From NCBI GenBank assembly GCA_031285625.1, contig JAITVV010000029.1:1-64000 (forward strand): a stretch of DNA of 64,000 nucleotides, written 5' to 3'. This document shows positions 37,151-46,408 of this stretch, one piece after another; position 1 is the first letter of the stretch; each line of letters opens with the position of its first letter. This stretch comes from Prevotella sp. GTDB lineage: Bacteria; Bacteroidota; Bacteroidia; Bacteroidales; Dysgonomonadaceae. The notes under the pieces are model-generated. The model made no database searches. It was given only the letters and a program-made list of their open reading frames with translations, and was not told where the DNA came from. Made by a program: the position numbers and the translations under genes.

Positions 37151-37190
37151 AGGCTGCCTGAATGAAGGGCTTACCCGTCAGGCAGCCTTT
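37151..37190 (+). terminator. Terminator hairpin after susD
   Basis: AGGCTGCCTGA (37151-37161) pairs with TCAGGCAGCCT (37178-37188), with an inner GGG/CCC stem, followed by TTATTATA. It may set a higher level of susCD over the downstream glycosidase genes. The same AGGCTGCCT stem follows the other SusD gene (5452-5489). Confidence 0.75.
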
Positions 37191-37209
37191 ATTATAACAA
37201 TTAGATTCC

Positions 37210-38067
37210 ATGAAAATAACACTGAATATTATATATAGTCTCCTTTGTATATGTATCACTGCTTATGGGCAGGATAATACTCAAAGGCCTGAAAAATTAG
37301 ATAGTGGTTTTGTACCTTCAGGTTATTTTCTTGTTTGGCATGACGAATTCAATGATTCGCCTAATCCGGATGGCTCTTTGCCTTTGCCCGGAAATGAGTG
37401 GTGGTTTGAAATCGGAAATCACGGATGGGGGAATAATGAACTTCAAAACTATGTAGATCGTGTGTCCGGAAGCGATACTGTATCTAAAATAAAGAATAAT
37501 TCACTTATTATAACAGCTCTCAAACTGGATGAGCCATACCAAGGGTCTGAAATAATTTCGGCCCGGATGAATACAACCAGATCATGGAAATACGGCTATT
37601 TTGAAATGCGGGCTAAGGTTCCCGGAGGAAAAGGTACATGGGCAGCCTTCTGGATGATGCCAAAAGATTTCCAACATTGGCCGCTAGACGGCGAAATAGA
37701 TATAATGGAGTATGTAGGCTATAAGCCAAACATTACTCATTCTACTGTACATACTGCCGATTATAATCATGTAATTAGTACAGAAAAAACAGCAACAAAA
37801 GAGATTTTAACAGCAGAAACCGAATTTCATATTTATGCTGTAGAATGGACTGAAGATGAAATCAAAGGATATGTTGACGGATCGGAATATTTTTCCTTCA
37901 AAAATGATAAAAAAGGAGATAAAAAGACATGGCCGTTCAATGTTCCTTTTTATCTGAAATTGAATCTCGCGATAGGAGGTGATTGGGGAGGCCTTGAAGG
38001 TGTTGATCCGGATATATTACCTGCTTGCTACGAGATTGATTACGTCAGAGTTTACCAAAAAGAATAA
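37210..38067 (+). CDS. GH16 endo-beta-glucanase (laminarinase type)
   Basis: 285 residues: signal peptide MKITLNIIYSLLCICITAYG, then a single GH16 jelly-roll domain. The active-site strand reads GEIDIMEYVG, with nucleophile Glu162, Asp164 and acid/base Glu167 in the ExDxxE arrangement typical of laminarinases rather than the ExDxE of lichenases. WHDEFN near the start and YFEMRAKVPGGKGTWAAFWMM and IDYVRVYQK are further GH16 hallmarks. It should cleave beta-1,3 or beta-1,3/1,4 glucan internally. There is no lipobox, so periplasmic or secreted. Confidence 0.95.
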   Translation: MKITLNIIYSLLCICITAYGQDNTQRPEKLDSGFVPSGYFLVWHDEFNDSPNPDGSLPLPGNEWWFEIGNHGWGNNELQNYVDRVSGSDTVSKIKNNSLIITALKLDEPYQGSEIISARMNTTRSWKYGYFEMRAKVPGGKGTWAAFWMMPKDFQHWPLDGEIDIMEYVGYKPNITHSTVHTADYNHVISTEKTATKEILTAETEFHIYAVEWTEDEIKGYVDGSEYFSFKNDKKGDKKTWPFNVPFYLKLNLAIGGDWGGLEGVDPDILPACYEIDYVRVYQKE

Positions 38068-38089
38068 GAAGATATTCAACTATAAAAAT

Positions 38090-40477
38090 ATGAGAATTAG
38101 AAAACTGGGATTATTAGGTGCATTGGTTTTGTCTGGTTTGTTTACAACAGGCTACACACAGAACAATGTAGAAAAGAGAGTTGAGGATTTATTATCCAAA
38201 ATGACTCTGGAAGAGAAAATAGGGCAAATGAATCAGGTTAGTTTTTTTGCCGTAGATGATAAAGCCATTGCTCAATACAGCGATGATGATATGAATACCT
38301 TCCTGGTAAGGATGGGCGTTGCCGGAGGCCAGGGCCAGAAAAAACCATCAGAGATGACCAAGCAGGAAAAGATAGCACTGATAAAAGCAGAAGCTGAAAA
38401 AATGCTTGATAATAATATAACAAATCCTGTTAGGGATGGTAAGATAGGCTCCTTGCTGAATGTTACCGATCCTGAAATGGTGAATAAAATGCAAAAAGCA
38501 GCAATGGAAGAAAGCCGGCTGGGAATTCCATTGATTATAGGGCGCGATGTGATCCATGGATTCAAAACTATTTTCCCTATACCATTGGGACAGGCTGCAT
38601 CCTTCAGTCCGCAACTTGTAGAAGACGGAGCACGTATTGCCGCAGTTGAAGCACGTTCGACCGGTGTTACGTGGACGTTTGCCCCTATGCTCGATATTTC
38701 TCGTGATGCACGCTGGGGACGTATAGCCGAAAGCCTGGGTGAAGACCCTTATCTGGGAGGACAACTCGGAGCAGCTATGGTCAGAGGTTTTCAAGGAAAT
38801 GGGAATCTGGAAGATCCGAATTCTATAGCAGCATGTGTGAAGCACTTCATTGGTTACGGAGCAGCTGAAGGCGGACGTGACTATAACAGTACAAACATAC
38901 CTCCACTACTGATGCGTAACGTTTATCTGCCTCCGTTTCATGAAGCAATAAAGGCCGGAGCTGCCACACTTATGACATCTTTTAATGATAATGATGGGAT
39001 TCCTGCCTCAGGAAATGACTATATACTGAAAAATATCCTTCGTGATGAATGGAAATTCGATGGATTTGTTGTATCAGACTGGGCTTCGATGGGTGAAATG
39101 ATTCCTCATGGATTTGCCAAAGATGATAAACAAGTGGCTGAAATATCAGCAAATGCAGGCCTTGATATGGAAATGGTAAGTGGAGCATATATCAAATATT
39201 TGCCCGAACTGATAAAAGAGGGTAAAGTGTCGATGGAAACAGTAGATAATGCTGTTCGTAATATATTACGTGTAAAATTCAGAATGGGATTATTTGAAAA
39301 TCCATATGTGGATACAAAGAGATCATCTGTATTATATGCAGAAGATCATATGAAAGCAGCCAGACAGGCAGCCATCGAATCTGCTATATTACTGAAAAAT
39401 GATAATATTCTACCTCTGGCCGAAACCAAGAAAATAGCAATTATCGGGCCTATGGCAGATGCTCCACATGATCAGATGGGGACATGGGTTTTTGACGGAG
39501 ATAAGAAATATACAGTAACTCCGGTCGGAGCTCTTAAAGGTGAATATAAACATATCAATTATGTATATGAACCTGCTTTGGGATACTCCCGTGATAAGAG
39601 TACAGCTAATTTTGAAAAGGCGAAGCGAGCAGCTGAGTCTGCAGATGTAGCAGTAGTATTTTTAGGAGAAGAAGCTATACTTTCAGGTGAAGCTCATTCT
39701 TTATCCAATATAAATCTGATTGGAGTACAATCTGACCTGCTAAAAGCAGTAAAAAGCGTAGGTAAACCGGTAGTTCTGGTCATTATGGCAGGTCGCCCAT
39801 TGACTATCGAACGCGATCTTCCATATGCAGATGCTGTCTTGTTTAATTTCCATCCGGGAACAATGGGTGGTCCGGCTATTTTGGATTTATTATTCGGAAA
39901 AGCTAATCCTAGTGGAAAACTTCCTGCAACATTTGTACGCGAAGTAGGACAGATACCGATGTATTATAACCATAATTCTACCGGTCGTCCGGCACCTGAG
40001 AAAGTGATGACTCTTGACCAAATTGAGCTGGAAGCAGGACAAACTTCCCTTGGTAATACATCATTCTACCTGGATTCGGGGAAAGATCCGTTATTTCCAT
40101 TCGGATATGGATTGTCATATACCACATTCGAATATTCAAATATAACACTCTCATCTGCTTCTGTACCAATGAACGGTACATTGACTGTGAAGGCTACGCT
40201 TAAAAATACAGGCAATGTAGACGGTACAGAAGTTGCACAGCTATATGTACAAGATATTGTTGGTTCTGTTGTGCGCCCTGTAAAGGAGCTGAAAGGATTT
40301 CAACGAGTGGAACTTAAAGCTGGGGAAACGAAAACAATTGAATTTAAGTTAACGACAGGCAACCTGGCATTTTATGGTCGGGATTTGATTAAAAAGGCTG
40401 AAAAAGGTGATTTTAATGTTTGGGTTGGCGGTAATAGTAACGCCACCCTGAAGAGTACTTTCTCTGTGACAGAATAA
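38090..40477 (+). CDS. GH3 beta-glucosidase
   Basis: 795 residues from the ATG at 38090 (the frame is open further upstream inside the GH16 gene, but only this start yields a signal peptide, MRIRKLGLLGALVLSGLFTTGYTQ). Domain order: GH3 TIM barrel with RIAESLGEDPYLGG, KHFIGYG and the nucleophile in FVVSDWASM (Asp330); GH3 C-terminal sandwich (SAILLKNDNILPL, GPMADAPHDQMGTW, VFLGEEAILSGEAHS); fibronectin-III-like end. It releases glucose from the oligosaccharides made by the GH16 and GH5 enzymes, probably in the periplasm. It begins 22 bp after the GH16 stop. Confidence 0.96.
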   Translation: MRIRKLGLLGALVLSGLFTTGYTQNNVEKRVEDLLSKMTLEEKIGQMNQVSFFAVDDKAIAQYSDDDMNTFLVRMGVAGGQGQKKPSEMTKQEKIALIKAEAEKMLDNNITNPVRDGKIGSLLNVTDPEMVNKMQKAAMEESRLGIPLIIGRDVIHGFKTIFPIPLGQAASFSPQLVEDGARIAAVEARSTGVTWTFAPMLDISRDARWGRIAESLGEDPYLGGQLGAAMVRGFQGNGNLEDPNSIAACVKHFIGYGAAEGGRDYNSTNIPPLLMRNVYLPPFHEAIKAGAATLMTSFNDNDGIPASGNDYILKNILRDEWKFDGFVVSDWASMGEMIPHGFAKDDKQVAEISANAGLDMEMVSGAYIKYLPELIKEGKVSMETVDNAVRNILRVKFRMGLFENPYVDTKRSSVLYAEDHMKAARQAAIESAILLKNDNILPLAETKKIAIIGPMADAPHDQMGTWVFDGDKKYTVTPVGALKGEYKHINYVYEPALGYSRDKSTANFEKAKRAAESADVAVVFLGEEAILSGEAHSLSNINLIGVQSDLLKAVKSVGKPVVLVIMAGRPLTIERDLPYADAVLFNFHPGTMGGPAILDLLFGKANPSGKLPATFVREVGQIPMYYNHNSTGRPAPEKVMTLDQIELEAGQTSLGNTSFYLDSGKDPLFPFGYGLSYTTFEYSNITLSSASVPMNGTLTVKATLKNTGNVDGTEVAQLYVQDIVGSVVRPVKELKGFQRVELKAGETKTIEFKLTTGNLAFYGRDLIKKAEKGDFNVWVGGNSNATLKSTFSVTE

Positions 40478-40486
40478 AGTACTACA

Positions 40487-40531
40487 AAGGCATAAGAGTC
40501 ATGTAATCAATGGTTCTTATGCCTTCTTTTT
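40487..40531 (+). terminator. Rho-independent terminator
   Basis: AAGGCATAAGA (40487-40497) and TCTTATGCCTT (40515-40525) form an 11-bp stem followed by CTTTTTAT. It separates GH3 from the GH5 gene, which may therefore be under partial readthrough or its own promoter. Confidence 0.88.
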
Positions 40532-40565
40532 ATCAGATTAATATGCAACTATAATATACAATACC

Positions 40566-41810
40566 ATGAAAAAATTACTTTATCTCTTGTTTATACCTTT
40601 TCTCCTTCTCAGTTGTGAGTCCAGAAAAGAGGAGAAAAAAACTGCCGATCGCTTTTTGCGTGTGGCAGGTCCTGATCTTATAAAACCTAATGGGGAGAGA
40701 TTCTTTATTCAGGGAATTAATCTTGGTAACTGGTTAAACCCTGAGGGCTATATGTTTTTCTTCCAGGATGTGAGTTCATACCGCCTGATCAATGATGCCT
40801 TTTGCGAAATGGCAGGGCCTGATTTTACCAAATGGTTCTGGAAAGAATTCAAGAAGAATTATATAACAGAAGATGATATAAAATATATTAAGCAGACAGG
40901 GATGAATTCGATAAGGATTCCATTTCATTACAAGCTTTTTACGAATGAAGATTATATGGGACTTGACGCTAACCACGACGGATTTGAGCTTATGGATCAG
41001 GTTATAGAGTGGTGTCGTCAGCAAGATATGTATGTCATTCTGGATATGCACGATGCTCCGGGAGGACAAACAGGAGACAATATTGATGACAGCTATGGCT
41101 ATCCATGGTTGATGGAAAGTGAGGAGAGCAAAGTACTGTTTTGTGATATCTGGAAAAATGTAGCAGAGCATTATGCAAATGATACAATTATTCTCGGTTA
41201 TGACCTACTGAACGAACCGATAGCGCATTATTTCCTTGAAGACTATGCCCATTTGAATGATTCTTTAGAGCCATTATACAAAAGATGTGTAGAAACGATA
41301 CGCACTGTGGATAAGAATCATATTGTATTACTTGGCGGTGCGCAATGGAATGGTAATTTCAAGGTATTTAAAGATTCCAAATTTGATGATAAACTGATGT
41401 ATACTTGCCACCGTTATTGGTGCGATACATTACAAGCCAATATTCAGGATTTCGTACAATTCAGGGATAGTGTAAACCTGCCTATGTATATGGGAGAGAC
41501 AGGTGAGAATAACGATCAATGGATTGCAGGCTGGACACGCCTGATGGAGCGAAACAATATAGGCTGGCACTACTGGCCATATAAGAAAATGGTGCCAAAC
41601 AGCTGTATGGTAACCATTCCTACTCCTGAAAACTGGGATATAATCGTTGAATATACCAAGATGGATAGGGGCAGCTTAGCTAAAGTACGTGAAGCTAGAC
41701 CGGATCAGGCAACAGTTAGAAAAGCAATGACTGACTTGCTTGAGAATATGAAATTCAATAACTGTGTAAAAAATGCAGGATATATATCGGCGCTGGGCAT
41801 GAAGCCTTAG
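40566..41810 (+). CDS. GH5 family beta-glucanase lipoprotein
   Basis: 414 residues with lipobox FLLLSC (Cys17), so probably at the outer membrane surface. A (beta/alpha)8 clan GH-A enzyme: GINLGNWLNPEGYM at the barrel start, GMNSIRIPFHYKLF, YVILDMHDAPGG, the acid/base Glu217 in YDLLNEP and the nucleophile Glu311 in MGETGE. The sequence style resembles exo-beta-1,3/1,6-glucanase or cellulase-like GH5 subfamilies; the exact linkage cannot be read by eye. Last gene of the polysaccharide locus; a bidirectional hairpin follows. Confidence 0.93.
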   Translation: MKKLLYLLFIPFLLLSCESRKEEKKTADRFLRVAGPDLIKPNGERFFIQGINLGNWLNPEGYMFFFQDVSSYRLINDAFCEMAGPDFTKWFWKEFKKNYITEDDIKYIKQTGMNSIRIPFHYKLFTNEDYMGLDANHDGFELMDQVIEWCRQQDMYVILDMHDAPGGQTGDNIDDSYGYPWLMESEESKVLFCDIWKNVAEHYANDTIILGYDLLNEPIAHYFLEDYAHLNDSLEPLYKRCVETIRTVDKNHIVLLGGAQWNGNFKVFKDSKFDDKLMYTCHRYWCDTLQANIQDFVQFRDSVNLPMYMGETGENNDQWIAGWTRLMERNNIGWHYWPYKKMVPNSCMVTIPTPENWDIIVEYTKMDRGSLAKVREARPDQATVRKAMTDLLENMKFNNCVKNAGYISALGMKP

Positions 41811-41865
41811 CTGAAAAACTAAATCTCTTCGCTTAGTGATTAAGCGTATTGTAAATGGAGGTTGA

Positions 41866-41898
41866 AAAAGGGGTTATCTTGCTGGGGTAATCCCTTTT
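41866..41898. terminator. Bidirectional terminator between convergent genes
   Basis: AAAAGGGGTTA (41866-41876) pairs with TAATCCCTTTT (41888-41898) with one G-T wobble; T-runs flank on both strands. A smaller hairpin CGCTTA/TAAGCG lies at 41830-41846. Confidence 0.7.
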
Positions 41899-42253
41899 AT
41901 TTATCCTCTTCCTGCTCTTTCTTATACGCCATGGGTAAGGCAACAGAGCAGTAGAGAGTAAGTACAGCGGCAATAAGCAATGTTACTACCCATCCGCTCA
42001 TATCTATAAACATCAGGTAAGTGGAAACACACATCAGCAATACGGAAAGTATCTGAATATTGAATAACCGTTTCCCGCGCAGGCTTTTTCCCGGATATGG
42101 AGTTGTGAACGTTATAGCAGCGTATCCGGAAACACCTGCTACCATTACAAATTTAGCAATGTCGGGACGGAAGAAGTAAGTTGCAGCTGCTATAAGAATA
42201 AGAATAGCGGATATTTGAAAAATTATATTTTTAAGCTTTGTATTTTGCTTCAT
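41897..42253 (-). CDS. Small four-helix membrane protein, unknown function
   Basis: 118 residues with four predicted membrane segments: IIFQISAILILIAAATYFF, IAKFVMVAGVSGYAAITF, IQILSVLLMCVSTYLMFI and WVVTLLIAAVLTLYCSVALPM, and a charged C-terminus (KKEQEEDK). I do not recognise the family. It starts 8 bp after the FtsB/DivIC-like gene, so the two form an operon, hinting at an envelope or division-related role, but the sequence itself does not show this. Confidence 0.8.
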   Translation of the reverse strand: MKQNTKLKNIIFQISAILILIAAATYFFRPDIAKFVMVAGVSGYAAITFTTPYPGKSLRGKRLFNIQILSVLLMCVSTYLMFIDMSGWVVTLLIAAVLTLYCSVALPMAYKKEQEEDK

Positions 42254-42261
42254 TACACAGA

Positions 42262-42564
42262 TTATTCTACAATGAAAACATCTTCATTTTCTTTTTTCAT
42301 CAGATAATTTTCACGGGCAAACTTTTCGATGCGGTCTTTGTCTGATTCCAGTAGTTTAAGTTTTTGCTTATCTTCCTCTGTCTGATTGCGATAGTGATCA
42401 ATTTGTCCGTTTAGTTCCATTATTTTCGCATCATAGCCAAACCGTGCAAAAATATTGCTATCGGTAATAAAGAATGCGAAAAGAATGATTACCAATATAA
42501 TAAGTAGCTGTACTTTTGTATATCTGGTAATAAGATAATTGAATATCGATCGAAAAAATTTCAT
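42262..42564 (-). CDS. FtsB/DivIC-like septum formation initiator
   Basis: 100 residues: short basic cytoplasmic start, one transmembrane helix (VQLLIILVIILFAFFIT), then a periplasmic coiled coil (IMELNGQIDHYRNQTEEDKQKLKLLESDKDRIEKFAREN in two stretches) ending in the ARENYLMKKENEDVFIVE motif typical of FtsB/DivIC proteins. These link FtsL and FtsQ in the divisome. Promoter box TATCTTTG on the minus strand (complement 42611-42618), directly abutting the promoter of the divergent gene. Confidence 0.85.
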   Translation of the reverse strand: MKFFRSIFNYLITRYTKVQLLIILVIILFAFFITDSNIFARFGYDAKIMELNGQIDHYRNQTEEDKQKLKLLESDKDRIEKFARENYLMKKENEDVFIVE

Positions 42565-42610
42565 AAACTGAAAAAAATTAAGTCAATGCTATTTCATTAA
42601 ACTCATGTTG

Positions 42611-42626
42611 CAAAGATATATATTTG
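42611..42626. promoter_or_regulatory. Back-to-back divergent -7 boxes
   Basis: Complement of TATCTTTG (42611-42618, minus strand, for the FtsB-like gene) is followed without a gap by TATATTTG (42619-42626, plus strand, for the LRR-like gene). Both match TAnnTTTG exactly. RNA polymerase could occupy only one direction at a time. Confidence 0.65.
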
Positions 42627-42660
42627 TAGTTGTAAATTAAAGAAATAAGGTTAAAAGATA

Positions 42661-43416
42661 ATGAGTGGAATAGAAAAAATAAAAGAATTCAGCAGGCTTT
42701 TATATGAAAAATCAAATGGTATTTTTTTAGATCCTGCTGACGAAGATATAGGAAAAACAATTTGTGAAATCAAACTTTCTTCCGATATAGTATTGATTCT
42801 ACCACGTACAAAAGACTTGTCGAATATCCGGTTTTATAAAAATGTGAAGATTATAGAAATCAACAACTATAAGTTAGATAAAGCTAAATATAAAATATTG
42901 GAGCAAAACGCAGATTTGCTGGAGCAGGTAACACACTTACGAATATGGAATAACAAGCAGGACGATTTGGGCTTGTTGAAACTATTTCCTAATCTGACTC
43001 ATTTGCAGATTTCTTATATCAGAAAAGATCATTCTTTCTTTAAAGAGCTTGAGTCACTTCGCCATTTGCAGGTGTTGTGGTTGTTCAGCCTTTCAAGATT
43101 AGAAAATTTACAATTTCTAGAATATGTAAAAAGTGATTTGGTAGCGTTGGGGATAGAATCTACCAAAACGCTGAAAAGCTTCTCCGGTTTGGAGAATATT
43201 CCTTCCTTACAGTTTCTTTCTATGTGGGGTTCTACTTACGAAAGCGCAAAGTTTATTACATTGGATAATCTGGATGGAATAGAAACATTGTCAAATTTAA
43301 CCGAACTGGAGATTAAGTTCTATAGATTTGATATAGATGATTTGAAACATAGGCTAAAAGGATTGAAATATCTAAAGAGTTATACAGTAGATAAAAATAT
43401 CTATCAGAATAGTTAA
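42661..43416 (+). CDS. Leucine-rich-repeat-like protein, unknown function
   Basis: 251 residues without a signal peptide, so cytoplasmic. The middle and C-terminal parts carry irregular leucine-rich repeats: LEQVTHLRIWNNKQDDLGLLKLFPNLTHLQISY in pieces, LESLRHLQVLWLFSLSRLENL, LENIPSLQFLSMWG and LSNLTELEIKF, the solenoid pattern xLxxLxxLxLxx. The N-terminal 85 residues are mixed alpha/beta with no recognised motif. It ends 1 bp before the XerD-type recombinase, so it is co-transcribed with it. A protein-binding role is likely; partner unknown. Confidence 0.8.
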   Translation: MSGIEKIKEFSRLLYEKSNGIFLDPADEDIGKTICEIKLSSDIVLILPRTKDLSNIRFYKNVKIIEINNYKLDKAKYKILEQNADLLEQVTHLRIWNNKQDDLGLLKLFPNLTHLQISYIRKDHSFFKELESLRHLQVLWLFSLSRLENLQFLEYVKSDLVALGIESTKTLKSFSGLENIPSLQFLSMWGSTYESAKFITLDNLDGIETLSNLTELEIKFYRFDIDDLKHRLKGLKYLKSYTVDKNIYQNS

Positions 43417-43417
43417 A

Positions 43418-44317
43418 ATGGCAAAGGAAGATAATATAGCAAAAAAATATAGGAACTATCTGCTTTTGGAAAAGTCGTTGTCGCCTAATTCTATCGATGC
43501 TTATCTGACCGATCTGGCTAAACTTTCGGACTTCCTCGAAAACGAGAATCTGAAAGTGGAAGATATTACCCTCGATAATCTTCAACAGTTTGTCGCACAG
43601 CTTTATGATATCGGAATCAATGCCCGGTCTGTAGCTCGTATCATTTCAGGGATAAAGTCTTTCTATAACTTTTTGGTGCTGGATGGTTATATGCAAACAG
43701 ACCCGACAGAATTGCTGGAAACGCCAAAGATCGGTTTGAAATTACCAACCGTCCTTTCTCTTGATGAAATTGAAAAACTAATGTCCGTAATTGATTTATC
43801 CACAAAAGAAGGGCAGCGCAATAGAGCCATTCTCGAAACACTGTATAGTTGCGGATTACGTATTTCGGAGTTGACCAAACTAAAATTTTCAGACTTATTT
43901 TTTGATGAGGGTTTTATCAAAGTGGAAGGTAAAGGGAGTAAGCAACGCCTTGTTCCTATTTCGCATACAGCGATAAAAGAGATAGAGAAGTTTTTATATT
44001 ATCGCAGGGAAATAAATGTGAAGAAAGGTTCGGAAGATGCTTTGTTTTTAAGTAACCGTGGTACCCCGATCTCACGCATTATGGTTTTCCATTTTATAAA
44101 AGAATATGCCATACAGGCAGGGATAAAGAAAACAATCAGTCCGCATACGTTTCGCCATTCATTTGCAACTCATTTGCTTGAAGGTGGAGCAAATATCCGT
44201 GCAATACAATTGATGCTGGGCCATGAAAAAATTACCACGACTGAGATATATACTCATATGGACAGGGAATATCTGCGGCAGGAGATCATAGAGCATCATC
44301 CTCGCAATAAGGTATAA
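43418..44317 (+). CDS. xerD: Tyrosine recombinase, XerD type
   Basis: 299 residues, the normal XerC/XerD length. N-terminal SAM-like core-binding domain (about 1-100), C-terminal catalytic domain with Arg148 (CGLRISEL), Lys172 (EGKGSKQR), His243-x-x-Arg246 (SPHTFRHSFATHLLEGGANI), His269 (MLGHEKITTTEIYTH) and nucleophile Tyr278. It resolves chromosome dimers at dif with a partner recombinase. It resembles the chromosomal housekeeping enzyme rather than a mobile-element integrase: no attachment repeats or cargo are nearby. XerC versus XerD cannot be decided firmly by eye. Confidence 0.92.
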   Translation: MAKEDNIAKKYRNYLLLEKSLSPNSIDAYLTDLAKLSDFLENENLKVEDITLDNLQQFVAQLYDIGINARSVARIISGIKSFYNFLVLDGYMQTDPTELLETPKIGLKLPTVLSLDEIEKLMSVIDLSTKEGQRNRAILETLYSCGLRISELTKLKFSDLFFDEGFIKVEGKGSKQRLVPISHTAIKEIEKFLYYRREINVKKGSEDALFLSNRGTPISRIMVFHFIKEYAIQAGIKKTISPHTFRHSFATHLLEGGANIRAIQLMLGHEKITTTEIYTHMDREYLRQEIIEHHPRNKV

Positions 44318-44325
44318 AAATTGAA

Positions 44326-44351
44326 CCGCCCATAGTGATATCCAAGGGCGG
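44326..44351. terminator. Hairpin between convergent genes
   Basis: CCGCCC (44326-44331) pairs with GGGCGG (44346-44351), 14-nt loop, between xerD and the convergent esterase gene. The T-tract is weak. Confidence 0.5.
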
Positions 44352-44389
44352 CTCTTGCTTCATTGCTGCTTGTTAAATGTCTGTCAATA

Positions 44390-46330
44390 TTAGTGTTGTG
44401 TAATTCCCTTCCAATTGTCTGTTCTGAATGGTGTTGCCGGTAATCCTTCTTTATTGAACAGGTTCACATCCGGATTATTCGACCATGAATAGCGTACAGC
44501 TACCGGATTGGCTACTTTATCTGAATATACAACAACCTTATTCCCATCAAGATATGCTTTTGCCCATTCAAAATTTTGGTCGGCTCCTGCTATTGCAAAA
44601 CCTTCTATGTATCCGTATTTATTATTTACAGATAGCCCTTGCCCTATATTATTATACTCAATAATAGCTTTTTTACCTTCAATATTCATTGCTTTGAAAG
44701 TAGGACCTGAATATACAATATCTGTTTTACCATAATCCTTGTTCAGAGCGATAAGTGCAAGGCGTAGGCCTACATCCTGCTTGTTGCGAGGGTGTATATC
44801 ATCGGCATCGCCAATGTCTGTGATTACAGCCTGCCCGGTCTGAGGTAATGAGAGCGTCATTGTTTGTGCTTCACGCAATTCGGCCCATTCACTATCTTTT
44901 GGTGTATTATCTTTTGCCATAAAGTTGGCCAGTTGTACCCAGTAGAAAGGAAATTCATAGCCCCATTTTTCACGCCAGTTGTTTATCATGGTAGGGAATA
45001 GTGTACGGTAATTATATGCCTGTGATGCATTATTCTCTCCTTGATACCAGATAGCGCCCTTGATAGATAGTTGCGTAATAGGGTTTATCATGGCATTGTA
45101 GAGTAGGGAATAATACATATTAGGAGACATGTCAATGTAGTTGAACATTTTATTTGTAACTGCTTCTTTGTATAACCATTCTCCTGCCAGTGGATATTCA
45201 CCATTTTGTGTTCTCAGATATATATCATCAGCTTTTCCATAAATGCCTCCGCCACCGCTATAATCTGTTACCTTTATGATTATGGTATTTTCTCCTGCCT
45301 TGAGTACGTTTGCAGGAATTTCATAAACTCTGTTTGTTGCATAGCCTGCTGTTTCGCCAACTTTTATACCATTTATCCATGTGATGTCATTATCATCGAT
45401 TGGCCCTAGTTGAATTGTTGCGGCTTTTCCTTCATCCTCTTTTGGCAGAGTAAGGTTATATCTGAACCATATTATTCCGTCTACATTACCTAGTACATTT
45501 TCCCATAACTGAGGTATCTGCATTTTTTGCCAGTCCGATATATTGGTTGATGGTTCATACCAATTGCCGCTCAGTCCCGGATCATTGTTCATTGCCTCTA
45601 CATATTTAGCCCTGCTTATTTCGTTATCTTTGGCCTGCAGGTCAAAATTTGTGATATCTATGCTTTTGTATCTTTCCCTGAATTGTTGAGGAAGTTTGCT
45701 AAAGGCATCAGCGCTTGTCCATGTCTCTATATCTGTTCCACCCCACGAAGAATTGATGATACCCACAGGCATATTTAGTTCTTTATTCAATTTACGAGCA
45801 AAGAAATAAGCTACAGCGGAGAAATTGGCAACAGTATGAGGTGAACATACCTGCCATGCGCCATTTAGCTCGTCTTTAGGTTTTGTACTTATATCTTTAT
45901 CTACATTGAATGTCCGTATCTGGGGGTGATTAGCCTCTCTTATTTCGGTAGTGGCATTCATTATGTTCTCTACTGTCCATTCCATGTTGGACTGACCCGA
46001 GCATAACCAGACTTCTCCTACAAGAATATTATCGAAAGAAATTTTATTGTTCTTTCCTTTCACTTCCATAGTATAAGGGCCGCCATATGCTACCGGATCG
46101 AGAAGTAAAATCCAGTTGCCGTTCTTATCTGCTTTTACTTTTTTTGTCTGATTGATAAAGCTGACCTCTACGGTTTCATTTTTGTCTGCCCATCCCCATA
46201 TTTTTATAGGTTTATCACGTTGCAGTACCATATTGTCAGAGAAGATACGAGGCAATTTAACTTCTGCATGTAAGTTTGCCAAAACTAAGCTGAAACAGCA
46301 AAGAAAAAAGAGTTTGATGTTTTTATTCAT
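44390..46330 (-). CDS. Sialate O-acetylesterase
   Basis: 646 residues: signal peptide (MNKNIKLFFLCCFSLVLANLHA), an N-terminal beta domain, then the SGNH-type esterase with nucleophile Ser114 in LCSGQSNMEW, GIINSSWGGTDIETW, the GAIWYQGENNA block and the DADDIHPRNK motif providing the catalytic Asp-His. A jelly-roll insert around 270-400 (WFRYNLTLPKEDEGKAATI) resembles a GH2-like binding domain, as in the long Bacteroidetes versions. It removes acetyl groups from sialic acids or from plant glycans such as xylan. It stands alone here; its promoter region at 46409-46435 has an unusual palindrome. Confidence 0.93.
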   Translation of the reverse strand: MNKNIKLFFLCCFSLVLANLHAEVKLPRIFSDNMVLQRDKPIKIWGWADKNETVEVSFINQTKKVKADKNGNWILLLDPVAYGGPYTMEVKGKNNKISFDNILVGEVWLCSGQSNMEWTVENIMNATTEIREANHPQIRTFNVDKDISTKPKDELNGAWQVCSPHTVANFSAVAYFFARKLNKELNMPVGIINSSWGGTDIETWTSADAFSKLPQQFRERYKSIDITNFDLQAKDNEISRAKYVEAMNNDPGLSGNWYEPSTNISDWQKMQIPQLWENVLGNVDGIIWFRYNLTLPKEDEGKAATIQLGPIDDNDITWINGIKVGETAGYATNRVYEIPANVLKAGENTIIIKVTDYSGGGGIYGKADDIYLRTQNGEYPLAGEWLYKEAVTNKMFNYIDMSPNMYYSLLYNAMINPITQLSIKGAIWYQGENNASQAYNYRTLFPTMINNWREKWGYEFPFYWVQLANFMAKDNTPKDSEWAELREAQTMTLSLPQTGQAVITDIGDADDIHPRNKQDVGLRLALIALNKDYGKTDIVYSGPTFKAMNIEGKKAIIEYNNIGQGLSVNNKYGYIEGFAIAGADQNFEWAKAYLDGNKVVVYSDKVANPVAVRYSWSNNPDVNLFNKEGLPATPFRTDNWKGITQH

Positions 46331-46408
46331 GGTGTGTGTATTAGACAGCGTAAGTAAAAGAGATTATTTAATGCAACATTATTTAACCGACTATTGCTGT
46401 TGCAGATA

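Noticed and set aside
37979-38089. Upstream extension of the GH3 gene into the GH16 gene
   Set aside because: It overlaps the GH16 coding sequence in another frame and would bury the GH3 signal peptide.
38238-38845. Several minus-strand ORFs opposite the GH3 gene
   Set aside because: Antisense shadows of a clear GH3 protein; no start signals and atypical amino-acid composition.
43418-44317. Recombinase as integrase of a mobile element
   Set aside because: Length and motifs fit the chromosomal XerD type, and there are no attachment-site repeats, cargo genes or tRNA nearby.
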